Below, one piece after another: positions 23,096 through 35,008 of a stretch of DNA of 64,000 bases (position 1 is its first letter; every line of letters starts with the position of its first letter). Under the pieces are notes generated by a model, which worked only from the letters and a program-made list of their open reading frames with translations, did not search any database and was not told the origin of the DNA. The stretch is from Pseudofabraea citricarpa (Eukaryota; Ascomycota; Leotiomycetes; Helotiales; Dermateaceae). The stretch covers positions 2,604,001 through 2,668,000 of the forward strand of contig JAPWGK010000003.1 in assembly GCA_029641185.1 (NCBI GenBank), given 5' to 3'. A program made the position numbers and the translations under genes.

Positions 23096-24844
23096 CTAGC
23101 TAAACTCCCATAACTTGACAAGCAAGCTGTCTTGAACCACAGAATCAGCGTCTTGCTTTAAGAATATTCTCTTGGGTATCTCAAATTCCACAACAGGGGC
23201 TTTCTTCACATCCTTGCTGAGCTCAGTATCCAAGATCTACAATATATGATTAGCAACGCCCTTCTGCGAATGAATTGGATCAAGACTTACACTGCCATAT
23301 GACATATCTAAGAAGTCTTCCAAGTTATAAGACTGTTTTGTAAACTGCTCGGAGATGATCTTTGCCAAGGTTGCAACATTGGGATGATAATGCGATTGCA
23401 GCATAACGATCTCCCATAGACTGCTTTCAATTGCATTGGTCTCCATCGGGTCTTCTTCGTCCATGTCAAACGGGTCAGCGAGTCCTTCCTCTTCCATAAT
23501 CTGCTTTGCCTCAGCCGTTCTTGTCACTCTGTGAATCATAAACGTGCAACTAGGGTGTTTCTTTAGAAGGTTATATATCCAGGGAACGACCGCTACAATA
23601 CCAGCCGGTGGTGCGTGAAGTGTTAATCTTGAAAGTCGCTTGAGAAAGCTGGCAACGAGCACGGCCGGCAAATGCGTTGATGCTAAGAATGTATCCAACA
23701 GCCGGAAGAATCTCGACCGGTGCTTCGAATGTAATATTCCTGAGTCCAAAAGGGAGTAGAGTTTGCGATAAAATGATGGGTAGTCTAAGTTCTTCTCCTG
23801 AATCAGGTAAAAGACACCAGAAAGGGCTAAGAGTGAAGTCGATCCTCCAGCATTGTACGAATCAGTTAAGAAATCCATCAAGAGTTCCGACTTCATGAAC
23901 CACGGTGCAATTGAGTTTGTAATCAGTCCGAGCATTGTCTTCCTTTGTTGTTTGTTCATTTCCATGCTCATCACAGCAAGCCAGGCCTCTTGAGCTCGCT
24001 TCTTGTGTTGTGTTAGAGAATACAAAGCATGATTCTTCTTCGTGGGAGGGTCGATGTGAAAGTCCTCTAACTCGTCTTTGGATTCGGGAACTGATTCGAT
24101 ATTTGTGAGTATATCCAGAGCGCTATTCACGACTTCTTCAGTAGGAACTTCCTCCTGGTCGTCTCGCAGAATTTCACTGGGTGTATGTTAATAACTGCTT
24201 CAAGTTGCTAGAGATCCGTTTACTTACGCAATTGATTCAAATGTGTAGAATCTGACATCATCATATTCTTCAACCCATTTTGAACTGAATTCTTTCCGTA
24301 CTGTAGGATCACTCTCGGGGTTCAGTAGAACTTGGATGATCTCAGTAAGGAAGCTCGCTGGAAAATTGTAGTCTTGCCCATTGCGAAGATGTTGGCCCTC
24401 CGTCTTCAGCAATTTCATGCAAAGCGTCAAAACTGGGGATCCGACACCTTCAACTCCAAGCAACTCGAGAAGGCCAGCCTTGTATTGTGTGTATCTCTCC
24501 TTCAGCCACCGTACCACAACCATGTCCTTCTCTGTACTGCTTTTCTTCCTCTCCAACTCCCCAGTAGCAATTAATTTCGTGAAAACTCGACATAGTGAAA
24601 CAGCAGCTAGAAACGGTTCATCGGCATCCTCGCTGTCCTTCTGGAGAACCTTGATCAAAGTTGCAATATTGTTGTAATTCTTTTTCGACTCGGATTCGAA
24701 TATTTCGTTTTCCAGTGCAAGTATTTGCGCCTGCGGATCCTCTTCTTCGTCTTCACTTTCTGAGCGTGCCCTTTTGGAAGGTCGCTTCTCCACCGAAGCT
24801 CTTTTCCTCTTGGCCGATTGACCGTCACGAACAGCGGCAGGCAT
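23096..24844 (-). CDS. noc4: Ribosome biogenesis protein NOC4 (CBF/Mak21 family)
   Basis: Three exons on the minus strand: 24844-24228, 24176-23291 and 23236-23096 (introns of 51 and 54 nt with GTAAGT donors); 547 aa, the usual NOC4 length. The N terminus has a Lys/Arg-rich nuclear localisation stretch followed by an acidic patch. A CBF/Mak21 domain spans about residues 290-470, with an F-L-T-D-S-Y-N-A-G-G block, S-L-L-A-L-S-G-V-F-Y-L and Y-P-S-F-Y-x-K-L-Y-S-L-L. NOC4 forms a complex with NOP14 and helps assemble and export the small ribosomal subunit from the nucleolus (family knowledge). It is divergent from ATP4, with only 211 bp between the start codons. Confidence 0.93.
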
Positions 24845-25055
24845 TGTGTCGTTGTAGAATGTAAACTGACTTGCAGTTCGATTATCAGATCAGAAAAAAA
24901 GTTGCGATAACCGCAAGGTCGGCCCAGGCGATAAAAGCTAAGGCACCCATGCTGTCTGTCCTCAGGCATCAACAGTGAAAGCATTGCCGACGGAACCTCA
25001 TTCTTCAACCTTCAAGCAATTTGAGAAGCTATAACCCATCTCCCCTCATCACACA
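24845..25055. promoter_or_regulatory. Short divergent promoter, NOC4 / ATP4
   Basis: 211 bp hold both promoters and both 5' UTRs. A short A-run at about 24893-24901 is the only conspicuous element; no TATA box or known motif was found. Confidence 0.6.
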
Positions 25056-25957
25056 ATGGCATCACGCGTAGCAAGAAGCGCCTTAGGTATGTAATTGATC
25101 GCTGGAAGGTCTTCTCCAGAGCCATTGGATTGCTGACATCTACTCAGGGGCCTCCGCACGTCTTCGACCAGCTCTTCCTCTCCGTACCATCCCGGCCCTC
25201 ACCACCTCCCTCACAAGCCACCGATCAGCCTCGTCTGTTCCAACTGAGGACCCAAAGAAGAAGGCCCAGTCAATCCTTGACTCTCTGCCAGGCAACTCTC
25301 TGGTCTCCAAGACCGCCATCCTCTCGTCCAGCGCCGGTGTCGCCGTCTATGCCTTGAGCAACGAGTACTATGTCGTGAACGAGGAGACCGTTGTCGCCAT
25401 CTGCTTGTTGAGCATCTGGGGAGCTGTCATCAAGTATGGTGGACCAATGTACAAGGAATGGGCTGAGGGTCAAGTCAACAAGATTAAGAACATCTTGAAC
25501 TCTGCCCGTGCCGATCACACCGAGGCCGTCAAGACCAGAATCCAGAGCGTCCAACAATTGGGCAGCGTCGTCGATGTTACCAAGACTTTGTTCGAGGTCT
25601 CAAAGGTACGTACATGTGCGTGTTATAAGTACTAGAGCTACGGCTGATTTCTGTAGGAAACCGCCAAACTCGAGGCTCAGGTCTTCGAGCTCCAACAAAC
25701 CACTGCTCTTGCTGCTGAGGCCAAGACCGTTCTTGACTCATGGGTACGATACGAGGGACAAGTAAAGATCCGCCAACAGAAGGAGCTCTCTGAATCCATC
25801 ATTGCCAAGATCCAGAAGGAGCTTGAGAACCCCAAGGTGTTGCAGCAAATCCTCCAACAGAGCGTTGCTGATGTTGAGAGTACGTACTACGAAGTTTATT
25901 CTGATATACACCTGCTAATACAAAATCGCAGAAATCGTCAGCTCCAAGGCACAATAG
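25056..25957 (+). CDS. atp4: Mitochondrial ATP synthase subunit 4 (F0 subunit b)
   Basis: Four exons: 25056-25086, 25148-25605, 25657-25879 and 25932-25957; 245 aa, as in fungal Atp4. Residues 1-40 form an Arg/Ser/Ala-rich mitochondrial presequence. There are two hydrophobic segments at about 65-110 (L-S-S-S-A-G-V-A-V-Y-A-L and T-V-V-A-I-C-L-L-S-I-W-G-A-V-I) spanning the inner membrane, and a long charged helix to the C terminus that forms the peripheral stator stalk holding the F1 head. The last coding exon is only 26 nt. Donors are GTATGT, GTACGT and GTACGT. Identification is secure. Confidence 0.95.
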
Positions 25958-26369
25958 ATTCTAGATTCGTCCTGCGCGTCTCAGATTCCCTTTATCATCG
26001 TTGTTCTATAATCCCTCCTGTGCCATAGTCCGATCAAAATATTTCACCCCCGATGCACACGTTTACTGTCTATTGTGATCGGTACCATTGCATATATTCG
26101 CCCCAGTTCCCGGGTATTTATTAGATTTCTTTAGGTCACAAAATGAAACAGAAAATAAATATTTTTCCCCATATAAATCGAGTGCGACTCTCCAAGCGGT
26201 GTTGCATATACTAAGCCTATACTGAGCTCTCCTGACAAGTGTTTAAGACTGAATATCCTTGAAAATAGAACAAGTCATGAGAACGAGCATTTCCATATTT
26301 TCCTTTGTCATACCCACCTACCTTCTTGTAGTCAGTTATGCGAATTGACTTCAACAAAAACACAAAACT
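25958..26369. other. Intergenic, ATP4 3' UTR
   Basis: AT-rich 412 bp after ATP4; nothing but 3' UTR and tRNA upstream sequence seen. Confidence 0.6.
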
Positions 26370-26441
26370 GGCCTGCTGGCCCAATGGCAAGGCGCTTGAC
26401 TACGAATCAAGAGATTGCAGGTTCGATCCCTGCGTAGGTCA
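26370..26441 (+). tRNA. tRNA-Arg (anticodon ACG)
   Basis: A 72-nt cloverleaf without intron. The acceptor stem GGCCTGC pairs with GTAGGTC (two G-U pairs), discriminator A at 26441. The D arm is GCC/GGC, the anticodon stem CTTGA/TCAAG encloses CTACGAA with ACG, and the T arm is GCAGG/CCTGC around TTCGATC. Internal A box (TGGCCCAATGG) and B box (GGTTCGATCC) are present, and a T-run at about 26464-26470 would end Pol III transcription. Confidence 0.95.
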
Positions 26442-26931
26442 ACACATGTGTCCAACAATAAATTATTTTTTTGCACTTTTTTGTCACGGTCAGGCAGCTC
26501 TCCATTAATTTTAGATAATGTGGCCGAATCACAGCTTCTCGTTTGGAGATTTTTTTTTAGCCCTCCCGTCGCTAAGCGGTGGGCAGCGGGCTGGAGTTGG
26601 CTTTGTTCTTGCCGAGCATATATCCTATCAAACAAAGGACAAAGATTAGAATGATGCAGAAAGCTCACGAAGAGGTCAAAGACATCTTCTAATTTAAGGA
26701 CAGTGTCTCTTTCACGCCACTATTAAACAATAGTACGAAGGATATTCTTCTGAGAAACGAAGAAACGAAGAAAATGGAAGCCACTTGAACAATGTCTTGT
26801 TCGCTCGTATATATTCTGGAAGGCTGCTGTGTTACGAGAACCAATCATTCAGAACACAACAATACTCGCATCAACTGTTTGTTCCACCACCGTCCCTGCT
26901 TTTATCAACTTGCATCAAAACCATCGAAACC
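26442..26931. other. Intergenic, tRNA terminator and promoter of next gene
   Basis: Starts with the Pol III terminator T-run, then contains a second T-run at about 26551-26558. An in-frame upstream ATG at 26785 could extend the next gene by 49 residues, but that stretch is not conserved-looking. Confidence 0.5.
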
Positions 26932-27471
26932 ATGTACCAAACGCGCTTCGTGTTCGCCTGTGGGCACAAGAGCTGGGCAATGGTAGAAGAAGACGCAACC
27001 ACTGAATACGAAGCACACCCTTTACACGTTCGGAAACTCGCGATTGTTTGTCCAGATTGCGTACCAATAGCAGCGCTATTGAAGAAAATGCGAGAGAAGA
27101 TGGAGCAGCTCAAGGCAAGAGGCCTATTCGTAAGCAAAGAGAGCACACAAAAGTTTCGCATGGAAATCGTTGAGGACCCTTTAATGGAAGCAGGCGTGAG
27201 AATCCAGCTGGTCAGCATAAGTTCTTCCCTTTTCCCGCTACCAAAGTCTTCTGCGTCTTCTATCCCTATCATTCACTCTGATTTAGCAGCTTTGGAGGGA
27301 TCATTATTTAGCCTACCTGGGACGACTCAACCACCAACGGCAAAACCAAATCACACTTCACGGCCATGGCAGCCTTCGCGGATCCCATTTCCCAAAAGCA
27401 CATCCTCAAAGCCTCTGCGGGTTCAGAAGAACGAGGGAAGAAAGAGTCTGATTCCAAAAATGAAACACTGA
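26932..27471 (+). CDS. Hypothetical protein with CGH ... CPDC pattern
   Basis: Single-exon frame, 179 aa from the ATG at 26932. I chose this start over the in-frame ATG at 26785 because the protein then begins directly with the F-x-C-G-H motif. Cys-Gly-His near residue 10 and Cys-Pro-x-Cys near residue 41 resemble a single treble-clef or degenerate zinc-binding site, seen in many small unnamed fungal proteins. The middle is a charged helix (K-K-M-R-E-K-M-E-Q-L-K-A-R-G) and the C-terminal 70 residues are Ser/Pro/Lys-rich and likely disordered. No function can be given; it looks like a real gene but could be lineage-restricted. Confidence 0.6.
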   Translation: MYQTRFVFACGHKSWAMVEEDATTEYEAHPLHVRKLAIVCPDCVPIAALLKKMREKMEQLKARGLFVSKESTQKFRMEIVEDPLMEAGVRIQLVSISSSLFPLPKSSASSIPIIHSDLAALEGSLFSLPGTTQPPTAKPNHTSRPWQPSRIPFPKSTSSKPLRVQKNEGRKSLIPKMKH

Positions 27472-28522
27472 ACAAGCAATAAAGAAACAGGCTTTCTTAC
27501 TTTGATTGGTCGTCTTTTGTTTTCTGGAGTTCATTCGGCTCATAACAAGGAAATTCTGTCGGATTTTGAGGGGGAGGTGGGTTCATCCAGAGGAGGTGAT
27601 TGTGTACTAAGAAAGTGATAATTGAGAACCCATTCTCTTATTGCGTGCCCCCTTTGCTGCGACTCTATAACATGAATCTCTTGATTTTTATAATAGCTCA
27701 CTGCCAACGTAGAAAGTAGGCGGCGGGAAACTATTTGCTTAGGTAGCACCTATTTTATACATTTTACTAAAACACCAAAATGAAGTTCCTAGCAAAAGCC
27801 AAGCTTTAGGTGATGTCTTCCCTGCGTCTAAAAATATATCCTGTTACAAGATAAACCGAATATCTTTCGAGTTCCAGCGACTCTAGATCTATAAACGTGT
27901 TAGAAAGTTTATATACATATTTACTTTGGTTATATTATACAAGTACTCTAAATACTTCTAACTTACCTTGCCTATCTATGTCACGTCGGACTTTCGTCAC
28001 CTCCAACTTGTCACTTCAGACTTTTCTTTTCTCTGCCTAGAATAATGACCCTCTTTGGTTTTCAGCCCCTGGCATTTAAGAGGACTTTCTGCACCTCTTG
28101 CAGAAGCAGACAGATCCCTAACGAATTCAAGATGACATTGTTGATGACAGAGTGTGGGATGGAGGGAGCGAGCGCATCACTCTTTGCTAAGCGGGAAGGA
28201 CTTCGCCAACGATTAGATACAATAGAAAGGATACATAATACATTCTTCGTGTCATGTTTCCCGTGCCTTGTTCGTCTATTAATATATTTTGCAAAGTCTA
28301 GGTATATTATCGTACTCAAAAAGCTACTTATTTCGCAATGAATGCACTCGCAATCCCTATTTTTACGGCGCACCAGCTAACATCCAACGTAAAATAGAAT
28401 GTGAAAGTGGAACAAATATCTTCAAACACCTTTCTGTCGGTCTCGCCGAAATAAGTCTGCAAACAGTAGATGCAAACTTTATGGAATTCCAGGGCATCAA
28501 ACATGCACTGCCAAATATCGAC
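27472..28522. other. AT-rich intergenic region
   Basis: 1.05 kb without a supported gene. The 27750-28000 part is clearly AT-rich. Confidence 0.55.
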
Positions 28523-29301
28523 TTACGTCTCAGGACTACCAGAAGTCCTCAGCATAACAGTGAGGACATGGTTCTCATCATTCCTGACCACGCTCAATTT
28601 CCTCAGCTCTTTGAAACCTAGTCGTCTGTACACACCGACTGCTGCTGGAGACGACTCCAAATATGCTGGCAATCCAACTTCTTCCGCTTTGCTGATACCC
28701 CATCGCACAAGCTTCGAGGCTATACCTTTTCCCTGGAAGTCTGGATCAACAGCTAAGGATGCGAGATCTTTTTTTGTGTTAGGCAGAATTCTCGCTCCGG
28801 TCATTGGGTGGCCAAAGCCAAGTGAAGATGACTATAAGACTTACACCATACCCTGTCCTCCTCTTTTCCCAGAATCTCTTTCTTCGCTTTCTCAATAATC
28901 TCATTCGCGTACCTGAAGGCGTCCATATCTAAGCCTTTGGGGTATTCCTCATCTAATGCGAAGGGATTCTGCTGTGTTTGGCTCTCTACAGTGCTCTCCA
29001 CTTGCTTTTGCTCTGCAGTATTCTCCTGTGGTGGTGGAGCCATCCATCCAGCATAACCAACAATTTTCGCAGGACCCTCGGCTGAATCAATCGTGGCAAG
29101 CACATAATGCCAACCCGGTGATTGCAAGCGCTTTCGAATACGGTTCATTCGAAACTCAAGAATATCCTTGCTCCCTAACTGGGCTTCTGACCGATCTGGT
29201 AAAATGGCATGTTCCAGAGCGTCATTCTCAAATGCACGGCGCCCACATTCGATCATCTCGGGGACGGAGGCGACGGTGGCTGGGATCAATTTGATATCCA
29301 T
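28523..29301 (-). CDS. GNAT-family N-acetyltransferase
   Basis: Two exons on the minus strand, 29301-28845 and 28767-28523, with a 77-nt intron (GTAAGT donor, CCTAAC branch, poly-A then AAG acceptor); 233 aa. The join restores the GNAT core: beta strand W-Y-L-A-S-L-A-V-D-P followed by the acetyl-CoA pyrophosphate loop Q-G-K-G-I-A (Q/R-x-x-G-x-A), then a helix and V-Y-R-R-L-G-F near the end. The N-terminal part begins with I-x-x-A-T-x-x-D/S-x-x typical of this fold, and residues about 95-115 are a Gln/Thr-rich insertion. It transfers acetyl from acetyl-CoA to an amine; the acceptor is unknown. A second gene of the same type lies at 57036-57828. Confidence 0.85.
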
Positions 29302-30599
29302 GATGGAAGGGAATGTATTGCGGGAAAGATGGTTATACTGCGAGGCTAGAGGACTTGCACCCTATTTAAACGACTTACTATGAAAGATACACCGGCTTAC
29401 GATGGGGATGTGTTGGCAGAGAGTTGCTGCCTATGGAATCTTCTAGGTACGTGGTATTATCCTCTGCTCGTCACGTCATTGCGAAAGCCGTACACAAAGA
29501 GAATATACTGTGTCATCTTGGTCGTCTAAAAACAAGGTCAAGCTAGTGCTTATAGAGGTGGGGGTGGGGTTCTCGTTCTCACAGCAAGCCCCTCATCTTC
29601 TAACACCATATCCATTGTCTCAAGCTGAATCTCTTGAGGGGTGGTTCTTTGCTCAATACACGATTTGTCTGTTTCTTCATACCCTGAATACTAGCGGACT
29701 CACGATATAAATTGTAGAGCCCAGACTCTTCCAGCCCCTTTGACGAGACAACCGTTATGGGATTTTTCGTCATCCAGACGGAAGCGGAAGAACTTCTTCT
29801 GTGTCTCTCCACCCACTTGTGCGGCTATATAGTTACATAGGTACTATAACTGATGTAAAAAATATAGGAACTTTTGATAAATTTAAATTTTTAGAATCAA
29901 TTAAATTCAAAGTACCGATAGTTTATCTGGTCACCGCGTACGCAGGAACAGACGCTAGGTAAATTCCACTTGTTTTTTTTTTAGATCTTATGATTCTTTT
30001 TCAACCTTATCGTTGGTGATAAGGATATGTTGGTGTTTACAGTTGATTCTTGCAGAAGCGCTTTCGGATGAAGGATACGAGAGGCTCGTATTTAGCCTTC
30101 ATGAAGCTTTGCAGATCACCACCCATCATTCCTTGCCGCCGGACGAGGATGGCCAACATCAAGAAGCGGAGAAAGAAAGATAAGAACTCTGGCTTTATGC
30201 TTGGCCTTCATATACTTTCTGGAGATAAGTCGCTAGTTTGAGCCAGATGCGGTAAGGGCTGATGCTGGGGATAGACTCATCTTCATTGGATACACTGGCT
30301 GGTGGCTTGCTTTGGCGTCTTGGAACCTCTCAAAAGTGCCTTGTGGAAAGACCACAGCCTTCTGCTCATTTATCATGATTGGGCATTAAACGGATCTCAG
30401 CCGCAGGAATGGAGCAGTCACTGCCACCTTCGGCCATTCCAAGCAAGAAGATGTTGCACGGGTGAGGCTGAGGGTTCAACATCTATTCTTCAAAGGACGT
30501 CGTCTCATCTGGTCGCGTGCACCATTTCCTTTTCTCTCTTCATTCTATACTTCCAGATCTCCTGCTGCTGTGATTTGAGGTTCAAAACAGGCAGACAAG
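29302..30599. other. Intergenic, divergent region before the amino-acid permease
   Basis: 1.3 kb between the GNAT gene and the permease. It has an AT-rich centre (29830-29920). No gene supported; the GATA-type sites are listed separately. Confidence 0.55.
30005..30229. promoter_or_regulatory. Cluster of HGATAR sites upstream of the amino-acid permease
   Basis: TGATAAG at 30017-30023 with an inverted CGATAA just before it (about 30007-30012), AGATAAG at 30178-30184 and AGATAAG at 30223-30229. HGATAR is the recognition sequence of AreA/NIT2-type GATA factors, which switch on amino-acid permeases when good nitrogen is lacking. The sites lie 370-600 bp before the start codon. Binding is inferred, not shown. 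Confidence 0.4.
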
Positions 30600-32588
30600 A
30601 TGGGTACCAATCATCGCTACGATGACATAGAACTGAATGCATATCATGGCATGGAGGTCAACCAATACACCGAGGATTTGGGGGAGGCTGGATCTGTAGA
30701 GAAGGTGCCTTTTCATCCTCACGCCAGTGTGTACGATGAAGATCCAAGGTCTCGATTGCATCGGGATTTGAAAACGAGACAACTCGTTATGATTGCTCTG
30801 GGAGGTGCTTTAGGAACCGGCCTGCTCATTAATACGTGAGTCGCATACCATGGAAAGCCGGATCATCCAACTGATAGCGACAGTGGTACGGTGCTTGCTC
30901 AAGCTGGACCTGGTTCAACGCTGATCGGGTACGCTTTGGTCGGCGTGCTCTGTTATGCTGTCATGGCAGCGATGGTACAGATGATAACGCTGCTCTGCTG
31001 AATTTTTCTGCTAACATGTACAAGGGCGAAATGGCTGCATGGCTACCAATGCCTTCCGGTTTCACCGGTTTCGCCCATCGATTTGTTGATCCAGCTCTCG
31101 GGTTTGCTTTGGGATGGAATTACTGGTTCAAGGTAAAATGCATCCTTCGAAGCAGAGAACCTGCTAACTAGTGCTCAGTATATCATCACAACTCCAAACA
31201 ATCTGGTTGCTTCTGCCCTTGTTATACAGTATTGGTATGATGAGAGAAATTATACTGGTCCTGGAGCCAATCCTGGTATCTATGTTGCAATCTTCCTTGC
31301 CGCCATCATTACTATCAATTATTTCGGAGTCGGGTTTTTTGGGGAGTTTGAGTTCTGGCTATCTTCTGTAGGACATAAATTTCTATCACACATGCATTCT
31401 CTAATCAATTACAGGTAAAAGTACTCATTATAATCGGGTTGATCATATTTTCTATAGTCATAGCAGCCGGAGGTGGACCTGATCATGATCCGAAGGGCTT
31501 CAGATATTGGAAGAATCCAGGTGCATTCGCTTCATATAAAGCTGGTGAGTGGATTAATATGACTATCAGGATACAAATAACACTCAGCAGATGGTCCCGG
31601 TGGACGATTCCTCGCTTTTTGGAGCGTGTTAACGAATGCGGTATTCTCATTCCTGGGAGCTGAACTCGTTGGTGTGACAGTCGGAGAGGCCAGAAATCCT
31701 AGGAAAGCAATCCCACGTGCTGTGAAGCTGACATTCTTTCGTATTGTTGTCTTCTACCTTGTTCTTATCCTGTTGTTGGGAATGAATGTACCCTACGACG
31801 ATGAGCGCCTTCAAGCCGCGTCGGATGTCTCGAAGGGTACAACATCAGCAAAGGCAAGCCCATTTGTGGCAGCAGCTTTAAATTCAGGAGTTGAGGCAGT
31901 GCCATCTCTCATCAATGCGTGTATTCTTGTTTTCACATTTTCAGCAGCGAACTCTGATCTATACATTGCATCTCGAACACTCTACGGTCTTTCTCTCGAG
32001 GGTAGCGCACCCCGAATATTCTCTCAAACAGATAGTCGTGGCGTTCCAACATATTCTCTTGGTATTTCTAGCGCATTCTGCTTGATCGCATTCATTTCTG
32101 TAAATGCTGGTGCTTTTCAGACCTTCCAATACTTCATCTCGCTTGTCACAATTTTCGGTCTTCTAACATGGATATCTATCCTGGTCTCACACATCTACTT
32201 TGTGCGCGCTCGCACAGCGCAGAACATACCCGATTCAGCACTTGCGTATGTCTCACCATTTGGGCTCTATGGATCGTCCATAGCTTTAGTATTTGCCTGT
32301 CTCATTGGGATCTTCAACGGCTGGTCAGACTTTGTAGGCACATTCGACTGGAGGAACTTCATCGTCGATTATATTGGCTTTCCTATCTACCTTGGCATGA
32401 TCTTCGGTTACAAATTCTTTATGAAGACGCAAGGAATCAAACCCGAGGACGCTGATCTATTCAGTGGGAAGGCCAAAATCGACGAAGACGAAGCCGAGTT
32501 TGTAGCTAGCGAGATGCGGAGAAAGGGTGGTGTTATGGAGACTAAGTACGAGCGTTTATATCGATATACCCTGGGCAATCTGTTTTAA
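30600..32588 (+). CDS. Amino-acid permease (YAT/AAP family)
   Basis: Six exons: 30600-30835, 30884-30974, 31025-31132, 31179-31367, 31415-31544 and 31591-32588, with five very short introns (46-50 nt); 583 aa. The cytosolic N terminus ends with the family signature R-L-H-R-D-L-K-T-R-Q-L-V-M-I-A-L-G-G-A-L-G-T-G-L, where the first transmembrane helix begins; twelve hydrophobic helices follow. Further family blocks are P-x-P-x-G-F-T-G-F-A-x-R-F-V-D, G-W-N-Y-W-F-K and F-S-A-A-N-S-D-L-Y-I-A-S-R-T-L. It is a plasma-membrane amino-acid/proton symporter; substrate range cannot be read off. Upstream GATA sites fit nitrogen control. Confidence 0.92.
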
Positions 32589-33217
32589 GCTACTTCGCAT
32601 TGGGCTTTGTTCTGGGGTTATGTAATTGGAACGGAGAACGGCGTTTTTTGATTAACTGTATGAGTAGATATGAATTATGGATAAGCGCAATGATACCATT
32701 TCAAATATCTGATTGAACAGAGAAGTTGATAAAGATGATATGGTCATTGTAAAATTTTCTGTAAAGGTGAAGTAAATCAAGCAAGCAACCACTTAGCCAG
32801 TTGCTTTGCCCACTATCGCCTTTTACAAATAAGCTTAATACTCGTAGCAGGTTTTTAAGTTGACTTCTTTTAAACACTTTCTAGCTCGTTTTATTCAATC
32901 AAATAAATTGAAGAAGGTGCATCATGAGGATGTCTCCAGGGATATGGTCTATCGATAGGAAAGTCACTGAGTGCTCGAAAAGGGACATTTAATTGTCAGC
33001 GTATTAGGTAAAGACACTTTGCTTAAATCAGATGGATATAAGCATTATTCTACCTTCTGATATTCCCGCAAAATGATTGGTGTAAGTAAATGCCGATTGA
33101 GTAAATTGTTAACTTTTTATAACAATTCAAATTAGATGCTATTGGTTTTATGCATTGTGTATACCCTGCCTGTAGTATACACATGGCTCTCTATAACTAT
33201 AAATCAAAGCTTCAGCC
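32589..33217. other. Intergenic between convergent permease and DUF7702 genes
   Basis: 629 bp of AT-rich 3' flanking sequence; no gene seen. Confidence 0.6.
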
Positions 33218-34069
33218 TTAGCGGCTATCTCCTGTTTGTCGACCACTCTCCTTGCTCCTCGTCATTTGAATTTGATATTCTTCATCCGACTCCTTGGCTT
33301 TCCACGACGCAGCCGACAAGCCCGCAACCAGGTACAAAGCAACGACGATAAATTCCATCAAATATTGCAGCAACGCAAGGGCGACGACATTTAGACGTGA
33401 ACCTCCAAAAACACGTCCAGTAGTGACGAAGGTATTCAGAAGCCCATACAAGACCCTAATTGCAAGAAACGGAATGCTACAGAGCAGAAGCATCAGGATC
33501 CGTTTATGGCCTTCCAAGAGATGCCTCATCTGCAGTGCAAAGACGATACTAATAAAGGACAGGGCCGCAAATATCACCGCCATGATTATGGTAGCCGCTT
33601 TCGAGAGACGGTCGTTTCCATTAGCCATACCGATAATAGAGAGGATAAATGCCGCCCACTGCGACAAGTGCACGAGTCTCCAAAGGACCGGCGGGATTGA
33701 GTCGCCTTTGACCAAATTCTCTTTACTGTCCCAGGAAGAATCATTAGCCAAGGTATTCCCACTAAATCAAAAGCCGAATTGGGGAATTTACATCTTCTGT
33801 ACCAGTTCTAGCATGACTAGAATCAATGCTACGAGCCCACTGGATCCGATTATTCGAGCGGCTGTGGAGAGTCCATTTGAGCCATCTTGCTGTGCTGCCA
33901 CTTGAAGTGACGCCCCGATGATGCGTGCTAGTGCGAGGATTGAAAGGTAGAGCCAGCCGAATTGATAGCCAAGCCCACGAGAATAACAAATCCATCCGGC
34001 AGCGACGAGTACTGGAGCAAAGTAAACGATGATAACGACGGAGAGGGCTTGAAGTGAAGATAACCCCAT
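33218..34069 (-). CDS. DUF7702-type seven-helix membrane protein
   Basis: Two exons on the minus strand, 34069-33792 and 33725-33218, separated by a 66-nt intron (GTAAAT donor, GGCTAAT branch, GACAG acceptor); 261 aa. About seven hydrophobic segments, the first right after the N terminus. The R-I-I-G-A-S-L-Q block in the second helix and the P-F-L-A-I-R-V-L-Y-G block in the fifth are typical of the fungal DUF7702 integral membrane family. The C-terminal 25 residues are hydrophilic. Function is not known; the fold resembles small rhodopsin-like or RTA1-type proteins. It is divergent from the RTA1-like gene. Confidence 0.75.
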
Positions 34070-35008
34070 TGCTGTAGGAACATGAATATCACGCTGTGAA
34101 AGAAAGACGGGACAGCATATTTAAAAGAGAGAGCCTGTGGCTGAGTAAAGCAACTGGGTGAATGGTTTTTACGTTTCTTTAGCTTAAGCTCCAGCCTTCA
34201 ACGAGGTACTGTACCAAGACTCATGGTCCTCGCTCCAAACAGGATCGCGCAGAGACCAATAGGAGACATGTATTGCGATGATTGACCTCTCTTGCATCAC
34301 TCGGTACCTTCCGTACGTGAAATATATCTTGGGAGTGCTTGGCCTGATCGCCAATCCTAGTTTCTACATCGTGGTACACCTTTCTAGGTTAGCGCGAGGG
34401 GACGCAAGATTTTAGCGAAGTAGAGGCTAAGCGACAGAATTTCAGCATCGTGGTGCCCCGTATTAGGTTAGCGTGAATGATGGGGATGGGAATTGTGTAT
34501 TACACAGCCTTTGGAAAGAGGGATTTTTGACAATGATGCTGCAAGTAGACAATACGTAGAGTGGTTATATTTTGACTTTTCTTGAATATTTCGTGTTTGA
34601 TGGATTTGTCTTTACTACCTAGCTTTGTACCTGTCCATTGTCGAGTTCTTGAATCAGATCCAGAACCTGTTCAGCTGGCACCGAGTTTTGATAGGGAATT
34701 CTTTGGAAGATCTGGGAGACCAATAAAACTCGTATTGAATCCCGCCAAGTTCATGGCACATCGAGATCGAGGAACCATGACAATACAGTAATACTTGGCT
34801 TTTTGTCGAAAGAGCGAGCCTTGATCACTTGATTCCTGTCAGGCTACCACTGCAAGATTTATCTTTTCTCTTATAAGCACATGCAACCCACCTAACATCT
34901 CCTGGAAATTAGCCAGTCTTTCACAAGTAGGTTTGAACTTGTTCAACTTGAACGAACGCGAATTTGGTTCTCTCACAACCTCAATTAATTCTTTGCTCGC
35001 ACTCTATT
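34070..35008. promoter_or_regulatory. Divergent intergenic region, DUF7702 / RTA1-like
   Basis: 939 bp between divergent membrane-protein genes. Two related words, TTTCTAGGTTAGCG (about 34381) and ATTAGGTTAGCG (about 34463), form an imperfect direct repeat with nearby CATCGTGGT(A/G) copies (34368 and 34447). No gene is supported. Confidence 0.5.

Noticed and set aside
26785..26931. In-frame extension of the CGH protein to an upstream ATG
   Set aside because: The added 49 residues look like leader sequence; the conserved-looking part begins right at 26932.
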